From an uncultured Alphaproteobacteria bacterium (GTDB lineage Bacteria > Pseudomonadota > Alphaproteobacteria > HIMB59), in NCBI GenBank assembly GCA_902521485.1, contig CABYRQ010000013.1, positions 1 through 35,716 of the forward strand: 35,716 nucleotides of DNA, written 5' to 3'. The translations under genes and the position numbers were made by a program. Within the stretch, counting starts at the first letter, position 1, and each line of letters starts with the position of its first letter. Below the pieces are notes generated by a model. It was not told the origin of the DNA. It ran no database searches and was given only the letters and a program-made list of their open reading frames with translations. This document shows, piece after piece, positions 15,460-25,000 of this stretch.

Positions 15460-16224
15460 ATGAAAATACTTGAGTTAAATCAGTTAGAGAAAAAATTTGG
15501 TGAAAATAAAGTTTTAAGAGGCATTAATCTTACAGCTAATAAAGGAGATGTTGTAAGTATTATTGGAAGTTCTGGTTCAGGAAAAAGCACTATGCTTCGC
15601 TGTGTAAATTTTCTTGAAACACCTGATAGTGGTACCATAAATGTTTGTGGTGAAATTATCAACTGTAGTGATGAGAATTTAAAAAAACCTAATAAAAACT
15701 TACAATCAAAAATTACTTTAATTAGAAAAAAATTGGGTATGGTTTTTCAAAGTTTCAATCTTTGGTCTCATATGAATATCTTAGATAACGTGACAGAAGC
15801 CCCGGTGAATGTTTTAGGAATAGACAAAGGTCTTGCAGAAGAAGAAGCAATGACACTGTTAAAAAAAGTTGGGATCGAGGACAAAGCAAAAGAATATCCT
15901 TCTCATCTATCGGGAGGGCAGCAACAAAGAGCAGCAATAGCAAGAGCGCTTGCCATTTCTCCAGAAATATTATTATTTGATGAACCGACATCATCTCTTG
16001 ATCCAGAATTGGTAGATGAGGTTTTGTCTGTTATACGTGATTTAGCTGAACAGGGAAAAACAATGTTAGTTGTAACTCATGAGATGGAGTTTGCTCGAAA
16101 AGTTTCAAATAACGTAATTTTTCTTCATGACGGTTTGGTAGAGGAGGAAGGACATCCTGACACAGTTTTCACAAATCCCCAATCAGAGCGTTGCAGAAAT
16201 TTCTTATTTAATAGACGCGAATAA
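15460..16224 (+). CDS. Polar amino acid ABC transporter ATPase (HisP/ArtP type)
   Basis: The 254-residue ATPase has Walker A GSSGSGKS (36-43), the Q-loop region MVFQSFNLWSH, the signature LSGGQQQRAAIARAL and Walker B LLFDEPTSSLDPE, all intact. GSSGSGKSTMLRC.NFLE is characteristic of HisP-like importer ATPases. It is the natural partner of the two permeases at 10696-12407, which have no ATPase in their own operon, but it is on the opposite strand more than 3 kb away. It has no visible Shine-Dalgarno sequence. yggT follows closely and is probably co-transcribed. Confidence 0.92.
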   Translation: MKILELNQLEKKFGENKVLRGINLTANKGDVVSIIGSSGSGKSTMLRCVNFLETPDSGTINVCGEIINCSDENLKKPNKNLQSKITLIRKKLGMVFQSFNLWSHMNILDNVTEAPVNVLGIDKGLAEEEAMTLLKKVGIEDKAKEYPSHLSGGQQQRAAIARALAISPEILLFDEPTSSLDPELVDEVLSVIRDLAEQGKTMLVVTHEMEFARKVSNNVIFLHDGLVEEEGHPDTVFTNPQSERCRNFLFNRRE

Positions 16225-16246
16225 TAATTTTTTATAATTTATCAAA

Positions 16247-16531
16247 GTGAATTCATTATTACTGTTCTTGGTAAGACTACTAGACTTTTACACACTTATA
16301 GTATTTTTTTATGTAGTCGTATCTTGGTTGTTTCACTTTAACATATTAAATAGTCAAAATATTTTTTTGTGGCGAGTTTTTGAAAGTTTTAAAAAACTAA
16401 CTGACCCTCCCTTAAATTATATAAGAAGATATTTACCAAATTTAGGCGGCTTAGATATTTCACCAGTGCTTTTAATACTAATAATTTACTTATTTAAAGA
16501 TTTACTGATTGAGTATTGGCCTAGAGGTTAA
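16247..16531 (+). CDS. YggT-family membrane protein
   Basis: The 94-residue protein has two hydrophobic segments (about 3-28 and 70-88) separated by the conserved YggT region: 'LTDPPLNYIRRYLPNLGGLDISPVLLIL', here cut to its key parts PLNYIRRYLP and GGLDISPV. YggT proteins are linked to osmotic tolerance and, in some bacteria, to cell division and membrane-domain organisation. The biochemical role is unknown. The start is GTG at 16247. It lies between the ATPase and folD, an order common in alphaproteobacteria for yggT and folD. Confidence 0.88.
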   Translation: MNSLLLFLVRLLDFYTLIVFFYVVVSWLFHFNILNSQNIFLWRVFESFKKLTDPPLNYIRRYLPNLGGLDISPVLLILIIYLFKDLLIEYWPRG

Positions 16532-16551
16532 CGATAAGGAGATTAAAAAAA

Positions 16552-17460
16552 ATGGCAGAGATAATTGATGGAAAAGCTTTTGCAGCAAAAATCAGAGCTG
16601 AGGTGAAAGAAGACTCGGACAAATTAATAAGTCAAAAACAAGTGGATCCTTGTTTAGCAGTGGTGCTAGTGGGTGAAAATCCAGCAAGTAAAGTTTATGT
16701 AGGGCAAAAAACAAAAATGGCTGCAGAATGTAATATAAAAACTAAAGATTACAAATTAGATGCAAGTACAGATCAAGAGACATTATTAAAATTGATAGAT
16801 GACCTGAATAATGATGGATCTGTTCATGGTATTTTAGTGCAGTTACCTTTACCCAAGCAAATTGATGAGAGAAAAGTGATAGATGCCATCGTGGTGGAGA
16901 AAGATGTTGATGGTTTTCATGCAATTAATGCAGGCAGACTTTCAATAGGCGGGGATATGTTAAAAAAAGCTTTTATCCCGTGTACACCATTGGGGTCACT
17001 ACTCTTATTAAAAGACCAGATTGAGGATTTAAAAGGCAAAAGTGCAGTAGTGATTGGTAGATCAAACATTGTTGGTAAGCCAATGTCTCAACTTTTAATT
17101 GAAGAGTCATGTACCGTTACTGTAGTGCATTCCAAAACCAAAGAAATTGAAAAAGTTTGCTCACAAGCAGATGTAATTGTTGCAGCTATAGGAAAGGCTG
17201 AAATGATTGACTCAAAATGGTTAAAGGATGGTGCGGTTGTTATTGATGTTGGCATAAACAGAATAGCTATTACAAAAGAGGACGGAAGTGAAGGAAGTAA
17301 GATAGTGGGTGACGTAGACTTTGAAAGTGCCTCCACGAAAGCCTCAAAGATTACTCCTGTACCAGGTGGTGTTGGGCCGATGACTATAGCATGTCTATTA
17401 AGAAATACTGTAACATCAGCTTATCGTCATGCTGGTCTTGAGGACCCAAGATCAAATTAA
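16552..17460 (+). CDS. folD: Bifunctional methylenetetrahydrofolate dehydrogenase/cyclohydrolase FolD
   Basis: This 302-residue enzyme interconverts 5,10-methylene-THF, methenyl-THF and 10-formyl-THF with NADP. Diagnostic segments are YVGQKTK near residue 45 (with the catalytic Tyr and Lys), GILVQLPLP near 99, the nucleotide-binding stretch VIGRSNIVGKPM near 165, and TPVPGGVGPMTIACLL near 270. All catalytic landmarks are present and the length is normal. A good AAGGAG site is at 16536-16541. It supplies one-carbon units for purine and formyl-methionine synthesis. It converges with the ABM-like gene, with three bases between the stops. Confidence 0.96.
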   Translation: MAEIIDGKAFAAKIRAEVKEDSDKLISQKQVDPCLAVVLVGENPASKVYVGQKTKMAAECNIKTKDYKLDASTDQETLLKLIDDLNNDGSVHGILVQLPLPKQIDERKVIDAIVVEKDVDGFHAINAGRLSIGGDMLKKAFIPCTPLGSLLLLKDQIEDLKGKSAVVIGRSNIVGKPMSQLLIEESCTVTVVHSKTKEIEKVCSQADVIVAAIGKAEMIDSKWLKDGAVVIDVGINRIAITKEDGSEGSKIVGDVDFESASTKASKITPVPGGVGPMTIACLLRNTVTSAYRHAGLEDPRSN

Positions 17461-17463
17461 AAA

Positions 17464-17808
17464 TTAAGTTTTTATTTTTCCTGAAATGCTTGACCCAGGT
17501 GTTACGACATTTCCTTGCTCATCAACTATTACTGGACCGGAGACTGGATCAGTTACTCCCAATTCTGAACTGAGCTCCTCTAAAATATCTCTTATAGTGT
17601 CAAGATATGCGATCATTTGTTGGCGAGCATTGGCAAGACTATTTTCATCAACCCACTCGACAACGCTACAATAGGATCTCTCACCTGTCTTTATAACTTT
17701 ACGGGTAATAACTCCATCAGGATTTGAAAACTTCTTCATTGAGTCAATAAAGGATTGTTCATTACCAGGTTTAACTTTGAAACGCACGACACTCAGAAAT
17801 TTAGCCAT
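17464..17808 (-). CDS. Small ABM/dimeric alpha-beta-barrel-like protein
   Basis: The first 80 residues of this 114-residue protein (FLSVVRFKVKPGNEQSFIDSM, then SYCSVVEWVD) have the beta-alpha-beta pattern of the antibiotic biosynthesis monooxygenase (ABM) superfamily of dimeric alpha/beta barrels. The C-terminal 30 residues (TDPVSGPVIVDEQGNVVTPG) form an added beta-like tail. Members range from quinol monooxygenases to proteins with no known enzyme activity. I see no decisive catalytic residue, so no reaction is assigned. AGGAT precedes the ATG. It lies downstream of nothing on its strand except the secretion operon, whose last gene ends 48 bases further on. Confidence 0.5.
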   Translation of the reverse strand: MAKFLSVVRFKVKPGNEQSFIDSMKKFSNPDGVITRKVIKTGERSYCSVVEWVDENSLANARQQMIAYLDTIRDILEELSSELGVTDPVSGPVIVDEQGNVVTPGSSISGKIKT

Positions 17809-17856
17809 AATTTATCCTATTAAAATTATCAAATGAAAACATCATAATTCTTAGAC

Positions 17857-19959
17857 TTAAAAACTTATTTCTCTTATAAGGGTCGCAGATATTAGATTTA
17901 ATATTTTATCAAAATAGGACTGTGGCTGAATACCTACATTTGCAAGACCTAAAACTTTCTTATCGGAAAAGATTATGTTTTCCGACAATTTAAGGATTAC
18001 TTTATAATAGGACTTCTCAGATTGTATTCCTCCACCAGGTTTTTCTCTTGCAGCTATAGGGCCGTTAAAAATAGAGGTAACCGATGGATAAAGACTAAAA
18101 TCGTCTACTGGTGATTTGCTTATGGACACTACTTCTAAAGCAACCCTTGGCATTTCAATTGAATTAGGAACAAAAAAACTATTTTTAAACTCTTTAACCT
18201 TTGAAATATCATTTTCAGATAAAAAAGCTATGACTTGAAATGACTCTTTATTTACAATTGACATAATTGGATCATCTTTATTTAGCCATTGATTTTTTTT
18301 TAATTCAATTAAACTTACAATCTCTCCTTTAAATGGTGCAGTGATATTTAAAGATGATTTAATTTTTTCTAAATTATTAATATTAGTTATGATTTTTTTT
18401 TCTTCACTTTTCATTATCATTAAATCTGATTTATTTTGATCACCCTCTAATGCATTGTTTATTTGAATTGAAATTAATTTTTTTTCTTCAAGAAGTTTTT
18501 GTATATCTGAATTAAGTGATGGCGAATTTAGTTTTATTAAGTCTGCTCCTAATTGTACAGATTGATTTTCTTTAATGTATATATCTGAAACTTGTGAATT
18601 TATTGTTGGGTAAATTGTAATGTATTCTTCTGATTGATAAATTGCAGGAATGGACTGTGTATTTTTCCAAGGGTAGAATAAAATAAATGATAAGGCTCCT
18701 AAAATTAAAATTGTTCTAATTATACGAATATTTAAAAAAAAACTAGAGCGAAGTTTCCACCATTCTCTTAACTCTTTTAAAATAGGCAATGCTATAAACC
18801 AAATAATTTCTACTACAAAAAGAAGTATTCCTAAAATTTTGAATGCAAAAAAATAAACCAATAAAGCTATTCCTATAAATAAGAAGAACCTGTATATCCA
18901 AGTCGACCAGGCATAAATAGTAATTAAGTTTTGGCGTTGTTGGCTCATATACTCAGGAGGGCTTAGGCTCAATCCAAACAACCAATTTCGCAATTTCCAC
19001 TTTGCAATAGCAAATGCTCGGGGCTGAAGGTTGTCTATTTTTATAAAATCAGCAAATACGTAATATCCATCAAACCTCATAAATGGGCTAATGTTAATAA
19101 GTAGTGATGAAATCCATCCTGTTGTTGCAACGAAAAAAGCTGCACTTTTCAAAATTCCTGGATCAGATACTCCCCATACAAAAGTAGCCAGCAAGGCTAA
19201 ATGTAGCTCTGTCGAGATTCCAGCAAAATTTATTGTCAGTCTTTTCTTATGATCTCTAAGTCTCCAAGCATTAGTATTATCAGTGTATAAAAAAGGAAAA
19301 AAGACTAAAAACGCAATTCCCATTGAATTGACATTACATCCAAAATTCTTAGCTGTATAAGCATGGCCTAATTCATGAATTGCTTTTACACCTACTAATG
19401 CAATTGCGTAAAAAATTAGTCCATTAAAATTGAAGAAATACAAAAAAGTATTTAAAAATTCATCCCAGCTTTGAATAACAAAGTAAATTCCAATAATACC
19501 AAAAAAGTAAATTATTGATCTAAAAATTTTTTTTCCAAAAAGCTTAGCTATATTTATTGTTCTATCTAAAAAAGGATCTGGCTTAATCAAAGGTATTTTA
19601 AAAAAAAGATAATTATGAATTAAATTTAAAAACCAATGCTTTTTTTTAGCCTGATGTTGAGCTAGTAATAGTTTAACATCTTCTGAACTTGAGTGAGCTA
19701 TTAAACTATTAACTTTTAAAAAATTTATAAAATCACCTAACTCCTCTTCCTCGATAGTAACACCCTTGGCTTCTACTTCTTCAATAAACTGTTTTGAGTC
19801 TACTCCTGCAATCCAATGTCTCAGTATTCGAAAAGCATTTAAACCTAATGTAAAATATTTGTTTCTTAAATTATCATAAATCAGCCATGATGGAGAACCG
19901 TCCTCCATAGGAGTTCCTGGTAAAAGTTGAAGATCTTGTCTTATTGATGGAGTAATCAT
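17857..19959 (-). CDS. PqqD-like / M50 zinc protease / HlyD adaptor fusion, putative exporter core
   Basis: This is a 700-residue polytopic protein. Residues about 10-90 (SWLIYDNLRNKYFTLG, then a helical part) resemble a PqqD-type peptide-binding domain. Residues about 145-425 are a membrane core of about eight to ten helices with the site-2 protease motif HELGHA (H195, E196, H199) and a distal SPFMRFDGYYVF with Asp297, the third zinc ligand of M50 proteases. After a further helix, residues 440-700 form a HlyD-type periplasmic adaptor with two lipoyl half-motifs around a coiled coil. It lies last in the operon of the giant repeat protein and two other adaptors, with no ABC ATPase. I infer it forms the inner-membrane part of an export machine. 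Proteolysis of the substrate is possible but unproven. Confidence 0.8.
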   Translation of the reverse strand: MITPSIRQDLQLLPGTPMEDGSPSWLIYDNLRNKYFTLGLNAFRILRHWIAGVDSKQFIEEVEAKGVTIEEEELGDFINFLKVNSLIAHSSSEDVKLLLAQHQAKKKHWFLNLIHNYLFFKIPLIKPDPFLDRTINIAKLFGKKIFRSIIYFFGIIGIYFVIQSWDEFLNTFLYFFNFNGLIFYAIALVGVKAIHELGHAYTAKNFGCNVNSMGIAFLVFFPFLYTDNTNAWRLRDHKKRLTINFAGISTELHLALLATFVWGVSDPGILKSAAFFVATTGWISSLLINISPFMRFDGYYVFADFIKIDNLQPRAFAIAKWKLRNWLFGLSLSPPEYMSQQRQNLITIYAWSTWIYRFFLFIGIALLVYFFAFKILGILLFVVEIIWFIALPILKELREWWKLRSSFFLNIRIIRTILILGALSFILFYPWKNTQSIPAIYQSEEYITIYPTINSQVSDIYIKENQSVQLGADLIKLNSPSLNSDIQKLLEEKKLISIQINNALEGDQNKSDLMIMKSEEKKIITNINNLEKIKSSLNITAPFKGEIVSLIELKKNQWLNKDDPIMSIVNKESFQVIAFLSENDISKVKEFKNSFFVPNSIEMPRVALEVVSISKSPVDDFSLYPSVTSIFNGPIAAREKPGGGIQSEKSYYKVILKLSENIIFSDKKVLGLANVGIQPQSYFDKILNLISATLIREISF

Positions 19960-21294
19960 TTAGATACCAAGTGTTTGTCGAACAAAAATAATTGGTTTTC
20001 TAAATAAGTAAAAAAATAGTCTCACCTCTTCACCGAAAATTTTTGCAGTTCCTCTGAGTCCAATTCTTGGAGAGTTTTTGGCCGTAAGAATTTCCGCTGT
20101 TACCCGGTAAGCTAGAGTGTTCTCACTGGTAAGTTCAGGCTCATAAGAAAATTTTGAAACCTTTGCAGGAATAACATTCAGTGGATCTGAGTCTAAAAAA
20201 ACGTTTATTTCTGCGTCTTTTTTTACTGTTATGGCATCTTTTACTGGCATCATTATCTCGACAACAACATTCGATGGGTCAGCAATAACCATTATTGTCT
20301 CTCCGACTTTAAAAGGCTTGCCTATAAGAAGAGATTTATCCTTGATAACTGCAATTCCATCAGCAGGAGAATTGATCGTAGATTCATCTAATAGATATTT
20401 CTGATAACTTAAGGTTTGTTCTACAAGTTTAATTTTACTCTGAAGTTGACTGACCATCGCTTTGTCCTCTTTACTTTGAAAAGAAGACTGTTTTGCCTGA
20501 AGTAATTCGGTTTCAATTACTTTTAATTCTTGGAAAGCTAAATCGTAATCATTTTGTAAATCTGTTTTTTCAAAAGATATTAATGTAGTTCCAATATCAA
20601 CATTATCATTATTTTGAATAAAAACTTCTTGTATGACACCCTCAATAGGAGCATTTATAACATAGGGGTCTTTTGGAACAATTTCTGATTTACCAACTGT
20701 TGAAAGAGAAATTGGAATGAACATACTAGCAATAAGTCCTGCTATAATTAAAAATTGAAACCATGTATTTTTAAAAACTTTAATGGAACTTTCAAAAAAA
20801 TTATTTTCTTTGAGTGATCCCATCGCGTGTCCAATAGATGCACTCAAGTGTCTGATATACTCGATATCTTGCTCTTCCCAATTTTCATCTCTTGCAAGTA
20901 TCAATGCTGCTTGAGGGCCTTTTTGATTTGAAAAACAAGGAACCCATAAAAGTTTATCAGGAATTGGATTTTCACCCTTAGCAGGAATTAATGAGTCTTT
21001 TTCGATTGTAAATGGATGTGTATCAGGAGATCCTTCTTTTAATTTTTCTCTTATTATTTTCTGAGCTAATATAGTTGTCGAAGAAGTTTGCTCTACAACT
21101 GCTATGTCAGAAATAGCATCAATCTTAAATTTATTTGGGTTTGTCCATTCTCCAAAAAAAGCAAAGACAAAAGGGGTTATGTTTCTTAGTTCGTTTGTAA
21201 CTGTATATCTGATTTCTACTAAAGATTTTGCTTCACGTAATTTTTTTTCAAATGTGAAAATCCTTGCTAAACGATTTAATTGGTCTTGGCTCAA
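19960..21294 (-). CDS. HlyD-type membrane adaptor with cytoplasmic GAF-like domain
   Basis: In this 444-residue protein, residues about 20-160 are a GAF-like sensory fold (LLWVPCFSNQKGPQAALILA, then a terminal helix) preceding a single transmembrane helix (176-199). The GAF-like part is therefore cytoplasmic. The periplasmic part has lipoyl halves at about 209-242 (NAPIEGVIQEVF) and 304-340 (INSPADGIAVI), flanking an alpha-hairpin (243-303), then a beta-barrel. It is a membrane fusion protein bridging inner and outer membranes. The start is TTG at 21294, overlapping the preceding adaptor stop; the next gene begins directly after its own stop. A ligand-controlled adaptor is inferred. Confidence 0.78.
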   Translation of the reverse strand: MSQDQLNRLARIFTFEKKLREAKSLVEIRYTVTNELRNITPFVFAFFGEWTNPNKFKIDAISDIAVVEQTSSTTILAQKIIREKLKEGSPDTHPFTIEKDSLIPAKGENPIPDKLLWVPCFSNQKGPQAALILARDENWEEQDIEYIRHLSASIGHAMGSLKENNFFESSIKVFKNTWFQFLIIAGLIASMFIPISLSTVGKSEIVPKDPYVINAPIEGVIQEVFIQNNDNVDIGTTLISFEKTDLQNDYDLAFQELKVIETELLQAKQSSFQSKEDKAMVSQLQSKIKLVEQTLSYQKYLLDESTINSPADGIAVIKDKSLLIGKPFKVGETIMVIADPSNVVVEIMMPVKDAITVKKDAEINVFLDSDPLNVIPAKVSKFSYEPELTSENTLAYRVTAEILTAKNSPRIGLRGTAKIFGEEVRLFFYLFRKPIIFVRQTLGI

Positions 21295-22019
21295 AATACA
21301 ACTCGCCCACTCATTCCAGGCAGAAGGGCAGAGCTAGCGTTTGTAATAGTGCCTTTTAGTTGAATTGTTTGGCTTACAGCGTCAACATTTGCACCAATTC
21401 CACTTATAGAGGCATTGAATTCTTCTTGTATTTCATCAATATAAACAGTGATTGGATGGCCTATTGTTAACCAAGAAACCCATTCACTAGATACTACCAT
21501 TTCTAATTCAAGAACATCAGTTTTTATAATCTTCATTAATTCAACTTGTGGCTGTATCGACTCAAATGCGTTTACCACAACTTCCTCAACCGCACCATCA
21601 AAAGGTGCTCTAATTTCACATCTCTCTACATTTAGTTCAGCAATAAGTAATTCCGATTTTGCCTTCTCATACTCTGATATAGAGAGTTCAAGTTCATATT
21701 TTCCAATTGATCTCATCTGTAACATCTGTTCATCACTTTTTAGTTTGATCAATGCGCTATTTTCATTAGCTCTAACTACATCTTTTTGTGCTTCATACAA
21801 ACTACAATCGAATTGAATGAGTAAATCTCCTTTTTTAAACCTTTCCATCTCTTTTACAGAAATACTATTAATACGAGCGGCCAATTCACTGGAAAGAACA
21901 GCTTCTTGAGATGCAACCACTAATGCTCTTGATTCCCTAACTTCAGCCTTAGAGGAAACAGTAAATAGGAGAGATAAAATTATTATTTTAACCAGAAACT
22001 TTAACAAGTTTATCTCCAT
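21291..22019 (-). CDS. Periplasmic HlyD/RND-type adaptor protein
   Basis: I start this protein (242 residues) at the ATG at 22019 because it gives a clean Sec signal (MEINLLKFLVKIIILSLLF, cleaved near SSKA). An upstream ATG at 22037 would add six residues. Lipoyl halves (AARINSISVKEMERFKKGD and EIRAPFDGAVEEV) flank an alpha-hairpin, and the end LPGMSGRVVF is typical of RND-type membrane fusion proteins. It is periplasmic and lacks a long anchor, unlike the next adaptor. Its start lies inside the 3' end of the giant repeat gene (32-base overlap), which argues for coupled translation of substrate and exporter. AGGG is 11 bases before the chosen ATG. Confidence 0.85.
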   Translation of the reverse strand: MEINLLKFLVKIIILSLLFTVSSKAEVRESRALVVASQEAVLSSELAARINSISVKEMERFKKGDLLIQFDCSLYEAQKDVVRANENSALIKLKSDEQMLQMRSIGKYELELSISEYEKAKSELLIAELNVERCEIRAPFDGAVEEVVVNAFESIQPQVELMKIIKTDVLELEMVVSSEWVSWLTIGHPITVYIDEIQEEFNASISGIGANVDAVSQTIQLKGTITNASSALLPGMSGRVVF

Positions 22020-25000
22020 AATTTTCGTGACCCTCATAATGTGAGTCTAATTGCTCTTGAAGAGTTGCAAATTTAATAAGTTTTTCATTTGATTCAACAT
22101 TTTGTGAATTTAAAACAATAGAATCTTGAGAAGTGACCTCATCAATTTCTCCTGGAATAGTTGGTATATCATTAAGAATTGACTGATCGTCTGTGTTAGG
22201 TGTTTGATTTTCATTATTGTCTGAGTCATTCGGGTTAATAGTATTATTTATAATCGACTCATCTTCTAAATTATTTTGTGTGTTAAGTAACATTTGTCCT
22301 TTTTCATCAACAGTAACTTCGGTTTTTAAAGCTGCACTTCGGTCTATGAAAGGTTCGAGGTCACGTTTTAAGGCTTTGTCCTGACTAACAGAGTTTCTAT
22401 CTAGAGTAACATTAATTTCTCTTGTGCTATTATCATTATCGATTGCTATCACCTTGACATCGATTGAGTAAATATTTTGAGGAAACTGAACGATCGTCTG
22501 ACCTGTTGATGGATCAACACGTATCCAGCTTGGAAGAGAAGAACCATCCTCTAAAGTTCCTGTGTATTGTTTCACATTAAGCCTATAATCATCTCCAATA
22601 GCAAATCCCAATAAAGTATTTTCATTTATTCCAGGCCTTCCACTTTGATCAATATTTAAATCTTCAACAGCAACATCGATGACCTTCATGCCTCCATTAA
22701 ATGAGTATTCTTTAACTAGGGAGCCTAAATTTCCTCTCACCGCAAGATCAGCTATTTGGTCGTTAACTTTAGGTGTTTCAAATGTCACTGTTTTATCAGC
22801 AATCGCTGCTTCTAAAGTTTTTTGCTTAACAATCAGTGGTGGGGTTGGTGCTTCACCTGGCTTTCCAGGCTTTCCAATAATTATTGTAAATGTTTGTTGT
22901 GTAGATAGATTGCCTCCGTCTGTTGCTGTTACTGTAAAGGTATAAGTGCCCTCAGGTAGGCGGCCTCTGATTCTTCCTGCATCGTTAACAGTTAGACCTG
23001 ATGGCAGACCACCGAAACTATATGTTAGTTGTCCATATGTGCTGGTGCTTGGATCTGGATCATCAAAGAAAAGTTTTGATTGAATGACAATCCTATTATT
23101 TTCAGCACCTCTAAACGTAGGAGCTGTTGAAGAAGTAGGGGCATCATTGATACCAGTAACTGTCAAAGCCAATTGTGCTGTATCAGTACTTGTTCCATTT
23201 GAGATTGTATAAGTGAAATAATCTATGGCGGTTGTGTCAGGAGTGAGAATGTCTGCTCCATCCTGGTCGGCAACATATGTATAGGTACCGTCTGAGTTGA
23301 GTGTTAATGTACCGTAAGTCCCTTTTAAAGAGGATCCCACCGTGCCGCTTGTACCTGTGCCTGCCTCCGTTCCAGTTCTTACAGCAGAAACTGTTGCATT
23401 TGCGCTCTCATCAGCATCACTTCCGCTATCAGTATCGTTTGATAACAGACCTGAACTTTTGTTTCCTATGCTCAGAGTATTTCCATCGGTAACACTTCCA
23501 GTATCATTTGTGCCAGAGACTTCATTATTGACACCATTGACTGTAATTGTAATTGTTGCCGTATCTGTAGATGTACCATCGGACACGGTATACGTAAAAA
23601 CATCAATTTCACTTGAGCCATCAGCAATATTATCGGCGGCATCTTGGTCAGCTGTGTAAGTATACGATCCATCCGCACCAATCGTTAAAGTTCCATAGGT
23701 ACCAATAATTGTTGTACCTGCCTGGTTTCCTGTTCCATCATAGGTAGTACCAGAATTAACTGATCCTGAATTACCATTTGAATGAGATATATTTGTTACT
23801 GTAAGACTAGAACTAGTGTCCAAATCAGTATCATCGTCTAAAACATCATCTTCTGATGGCTTTTTAAAAACAGTGGCATCTTCGTTTACACTATCAGTAT
23901 CATTTACTCCGACAGGTTCATCATTAACGCCAGTTACTGTTATTACCAGATTAGCCGTCGCAGTTGCATTATTGCTATCTGTAATAGTATAGACAAATGT
24001 GTCTGTCGCTGTTTGGTCCTTATCAAGATTGTCTGCTTTCGTTTGGTCAGCGGTGTAAGTATAAGATCCATCAGCGCCTATTACTAGAGTGCCGTATTCT
24101 CCTGTAACTGATGTTCCATTACTACTGTAAGTACTCCCAGAGGCTACATTGGAATTTGAACCATTATTTTTTTTAATTTGAGTAACAGTGAATGTATCAT
24201 CATCATCAGGATCACTATCATCATTCATGACATCATCTTGAGAGGTTGTTTTAGTAACAGTTGCGTCTTCATTCACGCTATCTGTATCATTCACTGCAAC
24301 GGGATCATCGTTAACACCAGTCACTGTTATCACTAGATCTGCAGTGGCAGTGCCCCCTTGGCTATCAGTAATTGTATAGACAAATGTATCTGTTACATTA
24401 TCATTTAAATCTAAATCGTCTGCTTTAGTTTGATCTGCAGTGTAAGTATAAGATCCATCAGCGCCGATTACTAGGGTACCGTATTCTCCCGTAACTGATG
24501 TTCCGTTACTATTAGTAGTTCCTGAGCTCACATCAGAATTTGTACCAGTGTTATGTTTAATTTGAGTAACAGTGAATGAGTCATCATCGTCAGGATCACT
24601 ATCATCATTCATCACATCATCTCCTGTGCCGGATTTTGATACGCTGGCATCTTCATTAACACTATCGGTGTCATTTACTGCATTGGGGTCATCATTTACA
24701 CCAGTTACTGTTATTGTGATGTTTGCTTCTGCTGTTCCCCCATTGCCATCTGATACTTCATAAACAAAAATATCCGTGACCTGATCGCTCGCATCCAAGT
24801 CGTCTGCTGCAGATTGATCTGCCGTGTAAGTATAAGATCCATCAGCCCCGATGACTAATGTTCCATAAGTTCCAGTGACGCTAGTTCCATTACTATTGGT
24901 AGTTCCTGAGGATACATTTGAGAAACTTCCATTATTCTTTTTTATTTTTGAAACTGAAAGAGTGTCTCCATCAGGATCACTGTCATTTGTTAATACATCT

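Noticed and set aside
17857..19959. Considered a RiPP or bacteriocin maturation protease
   Set aside because: The PqqD-like and M50 parts fit, but there is no small precursor peptide, radical SAM enzyme or cyclase nearby, and the only adjacent candidate substrate is the giant repeat protein.
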